A stretch of DNA of 64,000 nt, taken from contig LSRX01000469.1 in the NCBI GenBank assembly GCA_001939145.1, positions 186,001 through 250,000 on the forward strand. Reading direction: 5' to 3'. The notes under the pieces are model-generated. The model saw only the letters and a program-made list of their open reading frames with translations. It ran no database searches and was not told the origin of the DNA. The translations under genes and the position numbers were made by a program. Positions 30,862 to 42,697 of the stretch are shown here, in pieces (position 1 is the stretch's first letter; the number at the start of each line of letters is the position of its first letter). Source of the stretch: Symbiodinium microadriaticum. Lineage: Eukaryota > Sar > Dinophyceae > Suessiales > Symbiodiniaceae.

Positions 30862-33800
30862 CTACTCAACATGCTCCTTGATCCTCCAACCACTTATCGG
30901 TAACTTATCGACATGAACAAAAGCCGTGATCTACATCTCAGGACCGGTCCGACAGCGAGAAGACCGACAGGTTCGGCGGCCTGCGCGACTCTTCGCGGAA
31001 GGGGTTGCATCCGACAAAAAAAAACAAAGCAACGCTGTAGCAGAGTAGCAGACAAGCACACCACCTGACCTAAAGATCAATCCCGCGGCAGGGTTAATTA
31101 GATCAGGAAGCTTCTCGGATCCCTGTGCTCAGAGGATCCAGTGCATCAGATCATCAGAGGGGTTGCCGCGAAGGCTTCTGAGCTGCTGGCATCTTCCTCG
31201 AATCAGCATCGTAACATTAACATATTATATATACATATATATATATATATATCTCTCTCTCTCTCTCTCTCTGTGTACACATCTGATTGAAACTCAGAAT
31301 GGAAAGGCCATAAGCTCAGGGCCTACTTATGCTGATGCATCGGGCGTTCACTCTTCAGTGTCTACTTGGACTGTGTTTGACTCGGTGCAAAAACCTGATT
31401 GCAGTGGCAGCGGTGGCGCGCCTGCCCAGGTTCTGTGCTAAAACTGGGTCAGCATTGGCCGTGGTGGTGCTGGTCGCACGACCGCTGTGGTCGTAGTTCG
31501 ATTCAATGTAGCCTGAGCGGTTTATTTGGGTCTTGTTGGGTTTAAGGTTCCGGGTGATCTGCTGAGAAGATGTCCCCGATCAGATGGGTGAATCTTTCAG
31601 ACCTGGGACTTGAAAAAGCTTGGGATTCTGGCATCAACTCAAAAAAAGGCGACCCTCAACGGCCGTCTCGGGGCCCTGCACCAGGGGAAGCTCTGGGACT
31701 CGAAACCTTGCGTCCTGAAGCCTGCAAGACCTCCTTTCTCCTGAAGCCCTGAAGCCCCCTTCAACCCTGTAGGCTTTATGACTTCATCCCTAAAGCACCA
31801 AACACTCCACCATTAAAGCCTTATCACCACACTTGACACCTAAACCCTAAACCCTAAACCTAGACTACTAAACACTGCAGGACCGGAGGCTGGTAAGGAA
31901 GCGCTTCCACCAGGTGATGTCCGCCACCTCCTGAGCGCGTGGCTGAGAGGCTTCGTAGCAAAGAAGCCTTTCTCTGAAGATTCTACAGCGCTTTTTAGGG
32001 CGTTTTCAACAAAGTCGTAAAGGGTTCTATGCGGACTTTATCGGACTCTGCATGGACCAATACACTTTGTCAAACAAAGGTGTAAGTTGCAGGGCGTCCA
32101 ATTTCTTCCTGAACTGAGGCCTTTGGGATTTTCTGAGTACTGCTCCCTCTTGCCAACTTCAACATCCGGGCTCTATACCGGCAAACGACGACGCCGCAGA
32201 TGCTGATAAACTACCACATAGACAAATACACAATCACAGACTGGGAGCCTTGATATTCAACTTGCCTCGTCCCAGCCGACTCGGCTCTTCGTTTGTGCAA
32301 CAACATCCCAGGCAGACATGCGCCCGCACACGCTTGGGTCGGCGCACGCTGAACCGAATCTGAATCTGATGCTCACTGGCTCAGCCCGCCAAGGCAAGCT
32401 ACCGCTACCGCGACCGACTCGCACTCGACTGGGTCAGACTACATCATGCCGCATTGCCAGGCGGCATCGCCATGCATCCCATGAAGGCATGTCGGCTCGA
32501 CGTTCACGACCTGGCACGGAACTTCGGCCTCAGATTGCAAGACAATCTTGTCAGTCCAACACTGCAGAGAGGTCAGGGTCTCTCGCGACAGTGGAAGCGT
32601 GTAGGACTCAAATGCCAGTTTGCAAGTTTAGGTCGGCAGGGCGGTTGATTGAAACACGGAATCGAAGAACACCTAGCCTTCAAGGGAGCCCTCGATCGAG
32701 CCCGTTGCCGGGGACAGTCAGTCCGATTCCGATCTTCAAGCCGACATCTATACAACACCTACTGTAACGGTACATGCCCAACGGAAACTTCCAAACCTTA
32801 AACCTAAAGCCGCTGGCCAAATGCCACTTCTTGCAGTTTTGCTGCGGGCGCGAAGAGGGTGCTATTCAAGTGCCGGACCTGGTTTTGGCCCGGAATTTTC
32901 GACATTTTAATTGTCGGGACTCAGACAGTTCCTGTGCAGTGTGAAACTGCTGCTTAGCCTCAATAGTATGGCCAGTGTCAGGCCAAATATCCAACCAGCC
33001 AAAATCTCTTCTGCAGGACCTCTGCCCTATCTATCGGCGACGGTGCAACTGGTTATATTGTAGAAAACAATTTTTCGTATGCCATGCGTGCTTCGGGTTC
33101 CTGATTATAAGGTGCAGGATACGATGTAGTATACTTGGGTTCTTAGTTCCAACTATAGCGCAGAATCAATACGACCTACCGAAATATTACCGTTGTGGTG
33201 ATGATGACTATTACACACGATTGTTGTTATAAGTGCACTGCGGATGCGGGCGAGAAGCCAAACTCGCAGGTGCCTCCGCGATGCGGCGACAGGTATCCTG
33301 GCCCAGGGCCCGCCGTGAGCAAAGGTCAATGCTGAGTCTGGTATAGGGGGCCTGAAGAAGCTAAGAAATGGAATGAGGCTTTAGTATATTGTAACAGAAA
33401 AACAACTATAAAAATAAGGAGCCCTAAGGACTAGTTTTTGTAATTATTCAATCATTCAGGCTTCTAGAATGAGCGCTGGTTGTGGTTTTGGTGCCTCCTG
33501 CATCGCAGGCTGTCCGGCGGAGTGCCTTTTTTCTAGCAGGCTCTTTCCCTCCCCGCTACAGTCCGAATACAACCACTCTCTCGAGCCAGGGTTCGAAGAT
33601 TAAGCTCTTTCAGGGCTTAGGCCTCCTTTGTGGATGCAACCACTGCACCTAGACCTCAACGAAGCCTGATCTGCGCCAGCTCCGAAAAGCTACAATGCTT
33701 AGTAAGTCCATCTTCCGCATCTGCGTTACCACTATACTTCATACTCGGGTCGGGTATCACAGCTCAACCCTCACATGGTGCATGGCGTGAGAATCACCTC

Positions 33801-36682
33801 AAGAAACAGGTAACAGCAAGTTTTACCGGCTCCTAGCAAGCAGCAGAAAAGAGGTGCCCTGGAACTGTAGCCAGGTCGACCCGGTCACGGTCTTTGGCAG
33901 CACCATAGGATACTATGTGCCTCCTGCCTGGCCCCAGAACCCTAAGACCCTAAACCCGAAAATTCATGAGTATTTCATGGATGTCACCTGACATAAGGCA
34001 CCTCCCATGAGCTGAAGGCACATGCACCCCATCCAAGCCAGCGCGACAGCCTCTGCTCGAAGCAGGTTTAGGGTTTACGCTCTCACAGGGTTTTTTCTCT
34101 AGGGTTTTGGTTTAGGGCTCGAGGTATCTCGGACTGTCGCCCTCGCTCCTCTTTCTCGCGGACATAGGGGCGGGTCTAGATCCCGAGCACCACTGGCGCG
34201 CCTCTTTGCATGAGCATCGGTCGGCAAACACAGCGCGGCAGCAGGTAGAGCAGAGCACTGTTGTTCGATTGCGCATCCCTTTCGGAGTCATTCTTGATAA
34301 CTGAGAATGTAGGGCTTCTGGGTCATACAGGCCCGGATGAATAGAATCACGGATTTCGACTCAGGCTTGTCTGCATTGACAGATGACAACCCGCAAGCTT
34401 TTTAGTTGCCGTCCTCTCCTTTTCTCGCTCTCTTTCTCTCCGTGTCTCCTTCTTTCTCTGCTGGAGCCAACTGTCCGCTCAGCTCCCGTACCCTCAACTC
34501 ATACTAAATTTTGGTTCAGCAAAGAAGCTCTTTGCAAAGATCGTCCTTAAACTTCTCCTCGCCCCGCTGCAGGCAGTCGCCTTCTCGCGATTCCTGGGGC
34601 TACGGGCTCATCTCAAAAGACCTCGGGATCGGAGCACTCCCAGAAGCCACTAGAGTGTCCGAGGTCCCTAAGAGTAGCACTGTTATAAAATGCTACGAAG
34701 GCCTGTGTACCTGTCTGTTGTGACCTTTGTGAACCGGGGGTATGATAACATGAGGGTCATGGAATAATGCAACTACTTCTTCCGACCCTTGTGTCTATTG
34801 CCACATTCGGAATTTCTCTTCAACCAACAGCAGGAAGCAAAGACTTGTCACCTAGTGCTGATGCACGGCTCAGACCTGTCGTAAACGCCAGGCCGGCAAG
34901 TACTGGAAAGGGGAAAACGGCGAAGCTTCCAGTAGTCAGTATTTTGTGCATCAGGAACGTTCAAGCTAAGCACCGCCCAACCGCCACAAGACCTATTTAG
35001 TAGAACAGTGGAGTCCGCTCCAAACGCAAATCATCCGTGTCTCCTCCTCCTGGTGGGAAGCCGGTCGCTCTGCAGTCCAAGCAAGGTCCTGGTTCGATGC
35101 GAAAGCTTTTTGCCATACCAAAAGCAGGGATGACACCACCTCGCACAACAGCTTCCCCAAAAAAAACGCAGCGTTCTGATTCACTGCGTTGCAAGCGCCT
35201 GCATCTCTGGCTGCAAAAACTCTGAACTCGAAACTCTTCTGCCTCCTCGGATGGTCGAACCAGCACACGCACTGGTTGAGCGCTCAGCCGAATTAGGTCC
35301 CACATGGCTCGACAGGGACTGGGGCCAACTCGAATCGACGAAACACATACAGTGTCACACGGCATGCTGATGGAGTGGCAAACTTACATCGAGCACGGGG
35401 CAGTCTCAAGTGATATGTTGGATCAGGGTGGGTTAGGGTGGATCTCAAGGTCAAAGGGTCAAAAAGAGTTTCAAGGTGGATTCTGATTCTGGGCTGAATA
35501 GGTGACATGATGATGTGAGGTCAAAGATGCATCCGCTACCTCTCTCGAGACCTGACATGCCTGCACTGTACCACGCATGAAAACGCCTGGAGCCCTGCTG
35601 CGGAATTCGGCCGGCGATCATCTTTTAGGCCCCTGAGTAGTAAACCCCCCTTACCTTAAAAGAGGTCACAATAGGAGGCCTAAGGGCCTAAATCTAGCTT
35701 GGGAGGGCCACAAGATGCCAAGAGCATCATGGCATGCCTGATGATTTAGGGTTCATCTCCCTATCTCTCTCTCTCTCTCTCTCGCCCCTTCTCTCTGCCG
35801 TTGCGTCCAGATGGTCTAGCAGCGCCAGGCTAGGGCTTAGAATCATTTGGGACTTGGATGAGGGTCTGCGTGTGCACGATGGGTTGCGGAAAATTGGAAG
35901 ACCTATATCAGGGACCTGTTGTCCATGGATTCTGCTTCGCTTTCTGTAAACACTATGTAGTGGTTCTCCAAGCTTGTGAAGATACTCTATAGCTTCTGGA
36001 ATCGACACTGTTTTACAGGATCTTCTGAGCGACTCATCGCAACGGAAGGATGGGCCGTACAGTGGTTGCTTGGATTGTGGCTTTCTCGGCTCCCGCCTGG
36101 AGAGGTTGTGGCTTAGGGCTAGGGGCTTGATGGCTACTGCTCAAACTATCTTTGGATCACATAACCCCAGTTTACCATAAATCCCTCGTGCACTAAGCCT
36201 TCAAGCGATGTGCTGCGCCAGCTGTGAACCCATATCTCCTCAGTCCGGCACCCGCTGCAGAGATGGGAAATCCCAAATCTTCAGCGTCTTGTCCTCGTTG
36301 CGTGCTCTTCTCTCCACCCCGACAGCCAGCCCTGCGGATTCATCTGTACACCGACATTTCAAACATTATTAAACATTAGAGGACGAAGCTGGGTGCGAGT
36401 ACTCCTCAGCCAGGCTAACCAAAGCATTCACCAAGCTTGTAAAAAACAATTCTCGGGTTTCACTCAACACCTCTCTCCCAAAGCCATTTGGCGCACGATG
36501 CCACTTCCTTTGCTTGCATCAGGTTGGCATGTCACTCCTGCTCGTGCCAAAGATGCGAAACCTAGTCCAAGCCCTGAACCCCAAACCCTAAACTCTAAAC
36601 CGCTCCAACGGATCCTCCAAGGCCAAGGGCTGGCTTAGTTCGAGGATCAGGGGACGTAGTCATCAGGGCTGCGGCTACGCGG
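30862..36682. other. 5.8 kb without a confident gene
   Basis: It contains TA/TC microsatellite (31228-31273), CCCTAAA runs (about 31843-31862), a degenerate inverted element at 33349-33466 beginning GGGGGCCTGAA, a TC tract (35758-35786) and a small inverted repeat near 35625-35692 (AGGCCCCTGAGTAG with AGGCCTAAGGGCCT). A 149-codon plus-strand frame (32318-32767) has no recognisable feature. Confidence 0.4.
31228..31273. repeat. Microsatellite (TA)n-(TC)n
   Basis: A TATATA run followed by a TCTCTC run. Confidence 0.9.
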
Positions 36683-36750
36683 TATAACTCTCTAAACCCT
36701 AAACCCGGGTTTTTTCCCTAAACCCGGGTTTAGGGTTTAGGGAAGTTATA
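36683..36750. repeat. Hairpin built from telomere-like repeats
   Basis: Left arm TATAACTCTCTAAACCCTAA continues to ACCCGGG; the right arm is its inverse (CCCGGGTTTAGGGTTTAGGG then AAGTTATA). Arms are about 32 bp with a loop of only a few bases. The heptamers therefore lie tail-to-tail inside a palindrome that also includes non-telomeric ends, as in a small inverted-repeat element. Confidence 0.85.
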
Positions 36751-36858
36751 ACTTACAACTACTAGGTCCCGGCCCTGAAACCCGAAGTGGGGGGGTTTGG
36801 ATTTATAGCCGAGACAGCCGGCCCCGAAGCTTGCTCAGCTTCACCCCTCCTGTCAGAC

Positions 36859-37121
36859 TCAACACGACTCCCACAAACAAATCCCCACAGCCCTTTGCAA
36901 TAAGATGAGAGAATAGAGTTTTGGCGCGAACATGCTAGAATGGCTCACACAAGGAAGCCCAACGAACATTGCTACTAACTCCTCATCATCACTGATCGTG
37001 TTGATTAAGGGTTCTACTATCATGGCATGATGGTCTGAGTCCTTCGATGCTGTGAGCAACCTTCGTGGTGCGTCGAGCCACTTGGCCTGAAACCATGACT
37101 TGTTCGTGGGACCCATGGTAA
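36859..37121 (-). CDS. Possible exon of an unrecognised gene
   Basis: A pyrimidine-rich acceptor (CCTCACCGTCCGCAG) precedes TT-ACC-ATG; the frame then encodes GPTNKSWFQAKWLDAPRRLL, TASKDSDHHAMIVEPLINTI and SDDEELVAMFVGLPCVSHSS before a stop at 36859. Composition is coding-like for most of its 85 codons. No domain is recognised. The true 3' splice partner is not visible, and the downstream sequence is noncoding with heptamer repeats. Confidence 0.4.
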
Positions 37122-37174
37122 CTGCGGACGGTGAGGGGGGACAGGCCCGCTTTCATACTGCCCAGCATTAATAT

Positions 37175-37216
<42 letters not shown>

Positions 37217-40200
37217 CATATTCATATGTATATATACTCTACAAAAAATGCAAGCGTGGCTATGAATCTCTAAACATTTACCGAGACTTGGGCATGCTCC
37301 GAAGTTTATAGGTGCGCTCGAGCTTCCGGTATCTTCCTGGTTATGTAGCCTCGAGTCTGCGGGCTATGTCGCAACAAAGCATCATCCGCTGCCCTTGGAC
37401 AGCCTTGCAGCCTACTCCGGACTGGTTGGCACCTTACGCACAGGTTCATCGCAAAAGCTAGCAAATTTCAGCAGCGGCTGGCACATGTTCATCGCCCCGT
37501 TTCCCAAGCAGGGCCCGCACGGCCGTGACAGCATCTGCATGCGCCTGGCAAGTAGAGTCCGAACACAAGTTCAAAATTTAGGAATGTAGGACGCCCGGCA
37601 CGCTGTGTATTCGTGGTGATCTTGCAGAATGCTGGTTCACCGAGCCGCCCCTGCCACCACTTGAAGCGAGCAAGCTGAAGCAGCTGGAGTGGCAAACTTG
37701 TTGGAAACGGATGGCAGCATAACTTGAAGCACTACAGCGACACCCTTGCAACTCACACTCGAAAGACATGGAGACATGCTTCTGCTTCCGAAAGACAAAC
37801 GTGCCGGGCGTAAAGTTTAGCCATGGTCACGACATGTCGGGCCTGTATCGCATAGCTAGGCTCACCCTGGTCCAGATCGAAGACCACAACCTCGCGACAA
37901 AAGTGGGCTTCCTGTCCCGAAGACATCTGAAGACCAACCCACGCTCGACAACCCCAAATTTACCAACCAACTCGCCAGCCATGTGCCCGGCAGAGCCATA
38001 AGAGACAATGAAACCTTCAGCTTGGTCTATTCAGCCGCGAACCCTTTCTTTGTCGACAAAACTGTTACACGAGCGAGCTCGGAATTTATCAACATGAGAG
38101 GGCCCCCTTAGACTTGGGACGGCAGCCTACGAAGTTGCTGCACCTGGGTCCATACCGATGTGGGAAGTCTAGTTCCCATTCTTGCGAATAGAGGGTCCAG
38201 GGTGGCTTCATTGCTTTGGCACTTCAGGCGAATACTCCACCCCAGCGACAAGCTGGAGGTCAAAACGAGCTGCTGCGGTCGCTTGGGTCTACACCTAGGC
38301 AATGCCCACCTGTGAATTTAGCCAGGAGACTTAGCTGAAAGACATAAGCCATGCCCGAGCATGTCCCAACATCAGAAAAATGTTGTGAATTACTATTGTT
38401 GCTATTTATATGTTTGTGATATCAAGTACTACTGTTAACAGTACTTTGCTTGCAACCACGGCACTGCCCCGTTTCCAAAGCCTGCGATGACCTCTCTCGA
38501 CGAGGCTGCCTTGATCCGGTTTCGAGGGGTCCAAAAAAAAACGCCTAAAACGTCGGGAGGGTTCAATTTTTCCTTCCCACCTAGCAAGGAGGAGGGTTCA
38601 AGTAGGGTTCAGGGTTTTGGGTTTAGGATCCTACAATTGGGGGCTTGAAGGGCTTGTTGAGGAGCGATTCTCGAACTGAGATCTGCGTCCCTATGTCTTA
38701 CTAGCATCCCTGTACCCGAAGAGCCCCACACACCTTCACTCAGTGCTACAATACGCTACAATTACCTTGAATAAGAAGTTAAGCCCCCGGTAGTTGAAGC
38801 TGTATTCCCTAATGAAGGGGTACATAGTGGGCGACTCATGGGATAGAACTCAATTCAATCCTTCATCCTTCAAGTCGGCTGTAATTCATTTTGGGTACGA
38901 AGACATTCTGATGCCCAGACACCCAGACCAGGGCGGTCGGTGGAGACGACATCTCCGTGATCTGCCCCAGCTTTCGTCCCCAACCTTCAGGCCGCAAAGA
39001 CTCTCTGTTTCTGTCGACAAAAGCTCCGGGGCAGTGTGTAGATAGAGAGCTTCAACCGGCATCTCCTGGCGCAAACCAAACCACAAATCCATCAAACTCC
39101 TGTAGGCAAAACCCGCAATGCACATGACGCTTGACGTTAGGGAAGGAGTCAGCCATGGGGCGCTGGGCCTTTCTAGTTCCATCGCAGCAAGAAATCTCTT
39201 TCTGAAGCAGCGCCGCTTCCGCTTTCTACGCAACCAAAAAACATGGCACATCTTTACCATCAGCTCGCAGGTTGTCCCGGGGCTGAGTGAAACGGCGGAT
39301 GCCAGGACCCGGCAGTGCCCACACCACTGTCGACCCCTGCCCCCCAAAGCGTCTACGGCTAGGATCGCTCCCCGATGGGATCCACACAAGTCCATGTGAG
39401 CTGCGGTTGTTCTTCCTGCTTCTGTGGAGTGCACTCTAGGAAGCCCTTGAGCTCTGCTTCCGCGCGTCAGGCTTTAGCGAGTTTGCGAGATTTTGCTTGC
39501 GCAGGTAGGGGCTCAAGTCTTGAGGAGGCTGTTTGTTTGGGCAAACTTCGCGTATAGCACTACGTCCACGTTTGACAGTCTGAAACTATAAACGACGAAT
39601 TTCAATTTCGTCATGGTGACGAACTTCGGAACTGAGTCCTGTGCATTCGTTGAGGGCCTTTGGGGTAGGGAATTTCAGTGCCTTGCGGAGTCCAATCCCA
39701 AATTTGGATAAAGGCCATGTGGGGTAAGGAATGTCGGCTGGCTGGAAATCAATCCAAAATTCAGTTTAAAGCCTTCGGGGTCTTTAAGGCTTCAGGCCTG
39801 TGGCGTAAAGGACTTTCGGTGGGCATCCAACTCCAAATCGGTTTGAAGCCATTCAACCCACAACCTTGTTCAAGTTTTTGGGTGGTAGATGAGAATATCG
39901 GCGGGTTTCCCATGCAAAATGGCAAAAATGACGCATGCGAAGGAATGCTTGCCGACCAAAGCCCATGGCCATGACTACAACGTGAGTCATGAGTACGACT
40001 GAGCTTGGGATCACCGTTCACAGGCCGACCTTCTGCGAAGCTTCCGCTATCATCCTGAAAAGTTCTGGAGATGCAGAAGATGATGACCATGAAGAAGAAA
40101 ACGACGACACTGATGTGCTATTGCTGTTCTCCGCATTACTATTGCAAAGTCTGCAAATGCTCGTGACAAAGCAACGAGACATGGCACAAAGGTATGGATA

Positions 40201-40624
40201 ATGGTAATTATCAATAGTATAGATACGAAAAGCATTGAGGTGATGCTCCCAAGGAAACGGCTTCCGATAAAGATAAGGATAATTCTGAAGCTTGCTGGCC
40301 TGCCAGGCAAGAAATCAATAGCTTTGACCACATGCAACGAAAGCAACATGTACAGCCATGCACGTACAGGTCTATGGTCATAGAATGTCATATGAGTCAT
40401 ATACATGAATGCAAGCATGCATTTATTGCTACACGGTCATTCTTTGGGGTTTAGGCCCAGGTCCAGTCCTGATAAACGAACCGCTTAAGAGGCTTAACGA
40501 AAACCACAGCTCATGTGGACTCTTCTGCTTGCTTCGGGGCTCCGTTGGACTTGCCCGGTGCATAGCTCACCGGGAGTTTGACTTGATGTCGCGCGCCCAA
40601 GCTCGGTACACTGCTCTGCAGAAC
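37122..40624. other. Stretch without a confident gene
   Basis: A TATATG tract occupies 37171-37232. Minus-strand frames at 37489-37695 and 38886-39434 and a plus-strand frame at 39989-40201 are weak and overlap opposing frames. At about 39655-39860 a motif of the form GGCCTTNGGGGTANGGAATTTC occurs in imperfect repetition. Confidence 0.4.
37171..37232. repeat. Microsatellite (TATATG)n
   Basis: Eight TATATG units, partly degenerate at the end. Confidence 0.9.
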
Positions 40625-40713
40625 CTGGGCTCTTGTTAAGGGACCTCTCTAACTTAAGTAAGTTTTACGGGTTTCCTTAACACTGTAACTTAAGTTCCAT
40701 AACAAGAACCCAG
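40625..40713. mobile_element. MITE-like element, family E, intact copy
   Basis: An 89 bp element with ends CTGGGCTCTTGTTAAGG and the inverse TTCCATAACAAGAACCCAG, flanked by the 4 bp direct repeat GAAC (40621-40624 and 40714-40717). Inner TAACTTAAGT motifs are also inverted. It has no coding capacity. The second copy, at 41794, shares the ends and the 4 bp duplication size. Confidence 0.88.
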
Positions 40714-41381
40714 GAACTGTGACGTGTAGGCCGCAGTGGCTTGGAGGTTCTTGCGACCCGTCACTTTACCTTCGTGCCTGGTGTAGAACTTGGACAGCTT
40801 GCCTTTGCTCCTCCTTTTCTGGAACTCCTCTCAGGGCTGGGGTGGGGGTCTTGTCTAAACTTTGAACTGCGGATGTTCAAAAGCTAAGCGTCTCAACGGA
40901 GGAGACGGTACTCTGACGTTTCAGCTTGTTGAGTTTAGACCATTTCAACTTGTGCGACAGAACAGGTTAACCTAAACACGAGGCTCACTGGCTTTTTCTT
41001 ACGTGTTTAAGCACCGTCGTTCAAGACCCAGAGCTCTGAGGCAACCCTCTGACCAGTCATTATTGTTTAAAAAGTTGAAAATGAAAACAAGCTAAACCTC
41101 TCACGAGGCTAAGTGATTAAGCCTGCGCCTTTCAATTCGTTCGATCATGATCCGGAGCACTTGCGCCATATACACTCTGTTGGACTGTGCAATCTGATAT
41201 GGGGTAACTGCAGGCTGTTTTCGGTTTTTTTGCAAGGGCTTACAAGTTTTTCTGGACCAAAAGGCCTACAGTAAGGGTAGGCCCGGTAAGCCTATGTAAT
41301 TCTATACCCAGAGCCCTAAACGGTAGACTCCAAGCAAGTCTTAAACCCTCTAACCTTGACTCCAAGCAAGTCTTATACCCT
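40714..41381. other. Stretch without a recognised gene
   Basis: A short tandem duplication (TCTAACCTTGACTCCAAGC and a variant) lies at about 41325-41395. No gene is seen. Confidence 0.45.
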
Positions 41382-41793
41382 CTAACCTTCAAGCCCTAGA
41401 CACTGACACAGTGGTTTAAAAGGATGTGGCACTTTAAACACGGTGGTCTCCTTTCGCCACTCGAGAGTCATCCTCCGCTTCAAGGAGGGCAGGGATGGAA
41501 GGTTCCCCGTCAGCACCGTTGCCTTCGGGAGCTCGTGCCCAAAGAGCCCCATCCAGGTCCAAACGGACTCCATCTTGAGCCTTAATGTGTCCAGTCTCCT
41601 ACGGGAACCAAAAACTACCCATTGGGATTGCAATATCCAAAAAAAGCTACTGACATACTCTACTTCTGAGGAGCTTTTTAACCATGGCCGAAGTGTTCCT
41701 CATTTTGAACATCTCCGAAGAGCTCGGCTGCTCTGTAATCGAGAAGAACTCCTTCACTGCCGCGAGCTCCTCCAGGAAGACCACCATGTTCGC
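41382..41793 (-). pseudogene. 3' part of the methyltransferase-like gene, frameshifted
   Basis: The minus strand continues the gene broken by the insertion at 41794-42697. From 41793 it reads A-NMVVFLEELAAVKEFFSI then TEQPSSSEMFKMR and KKLLRSRV, and meets a stop at 41647-41649. Coding character resumes one frame over: SSFFWILQSQWVVFGSRR, then ESVWTWMGLFGHELPKATVL and LPSLPSLKRRMTL, ending at 41382. The EQP triplet fits the place of motif VI (usually ENV) in C5-cytosine methyltransferases, but this is an analogy. A one-base frame change near 41650-41665 plus the transposon insertion mark this copy as dead unless unusual splicing applies. The tail resembles a dinoflagellate family I remember only loosely. 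Confidence 0.6.
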
Positions 41794-42697
41794 CTGGGTT
41801 CTTGTTAAGGGATTTAATGTAATTTAAGTTGCCATAATAAGGAAACCATATTATTTACTATAAATCCCTATTATGGTAACTTAAATAAAAACCTTTAACA
41901 AGAATTAAGACGGCGAAGCATTTGGAAGTGTCCCAGATCCATCATTTTATTAAATTAGGGATTTAATACAAAAGAAATACGAAATGAATACGATTGGAAA
42001 ATACGAAATGCATACGAAAATAATAGGAAATAAATACAAAAAAAGTACGAAAAAAATAGGACAAAAATAGGTCGAGAAATAGGTCAGTTTTGGCCCCAAG
42101 ACACCAGACTTAAGACAACATTGCGAGAACAGAGGAGAAAAATAGGAAAAAATTTGAAAACAGGAGAGAAATAAGAAATAAATACAGAAAAAATAGGAAA
42201 AATATGAAAAAAAACAGGAAAAACTACGATTTTTTCGTATTTTTCCCTTATTTTCCGTTATTTTTTCACCTATTTTTCCTTATTTTCTTCTAATTTTCTA
42301 ATTTTCGTATATTTTTCGAATTTTTCCTATTTTTGTCGTGTTTTTTGCCTATTTTTCCTTATTTTCTACTAATTTCTCATTTTTCGTATATTTTTCCTAT
42401 TTTTTTTTCCTATTTTTCCTGTTTTTCGTATATTTTTTCGTGTGTGTTTTTCCTATTTTTCCTTTTTTTTGCCTATGTGTCACCTATGTTGCCTATTTCC
42501 TTATTTTCTACTACTTTTCGTATTTTTTGCTATTTTCGTTCGTATTTTTTTCGTACATTTTTCGTATTTTTTGTACCAATCGTATTTTCGTTTGTATCTG
42601 TTTCGTATTTAATTTGCATTATTTCCTAATTTAATTGAATTAAATGGATGGATCCCCTACACTTCCAATGCTTCGCCGTCTTAAAACAAGAACCCAG
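41794..42697. mobile_element. MITE-like element, family E, carrying a nested foldback element
   Basis: Ends CTGGGTTCTTGTTAAGG and AACAAGAACCCAG are inverted and match the intact copy at 40625. The 4 bp direct repeat TCGC flanks it (41790-41793 and 42698-42701). Without the 780 bp insertion and its 8 bp duplication this copy would be 116 bp. It has an internal inverted pair (AAGTTGCCATAATAGG-like and its inverse). It lies inside the coding sequence of a methyltransferase-like gene. Confidence 0.88.
41905..42684. mobile_element. 780 bp foldback element nested in family E
   Basis: Terminal inverted repeats begin TTAAGACGGCGAAGC and continue through GGAAGTGT and GGATCCAT into the arms. An 8 bp direct repeat, AACAAGAA, flanks it (41897-41904 and 42685-42692), the size usual for hAT-type transposition. 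The left arm is purine-rich with repeated ATACGAAA and AATAGGAAA words; the right arm is largely its inverse, so the whole element could fold on itself. No transposase is encoded; open frames across it are translation of the pyrimidine-rich arm. Confidence 0.88.

Noticed and set aside
32318..32767. A 149-codon plus-strand frame
   Set aside because: Arg/Ser/Pro-rich composition typical of a noncoding GC-rich frame; no splice or start support.
38886..39434. A 182-codon minus-strand frame
   Set aside because: A similar-length plus-strand frame overlaps it and neither shows a domain or clear codon bias.
40050..40418. A 122-codon minus-strand frame with apparent membrane helices
   Set aside because: It is the reverse of an AT-rich, acidic-looking plus-strand stretch; the hydrophobicity is likely a by-product of T-rich codons.
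42333..42634. Two 98-codon plus-strand frames rich in Phe and Ser, looking like membrane proteins
   Set aside because: They translate the pyrimidine-rich arm of the foldback element (TTTTTCCTATTTTTCGTA-like words).
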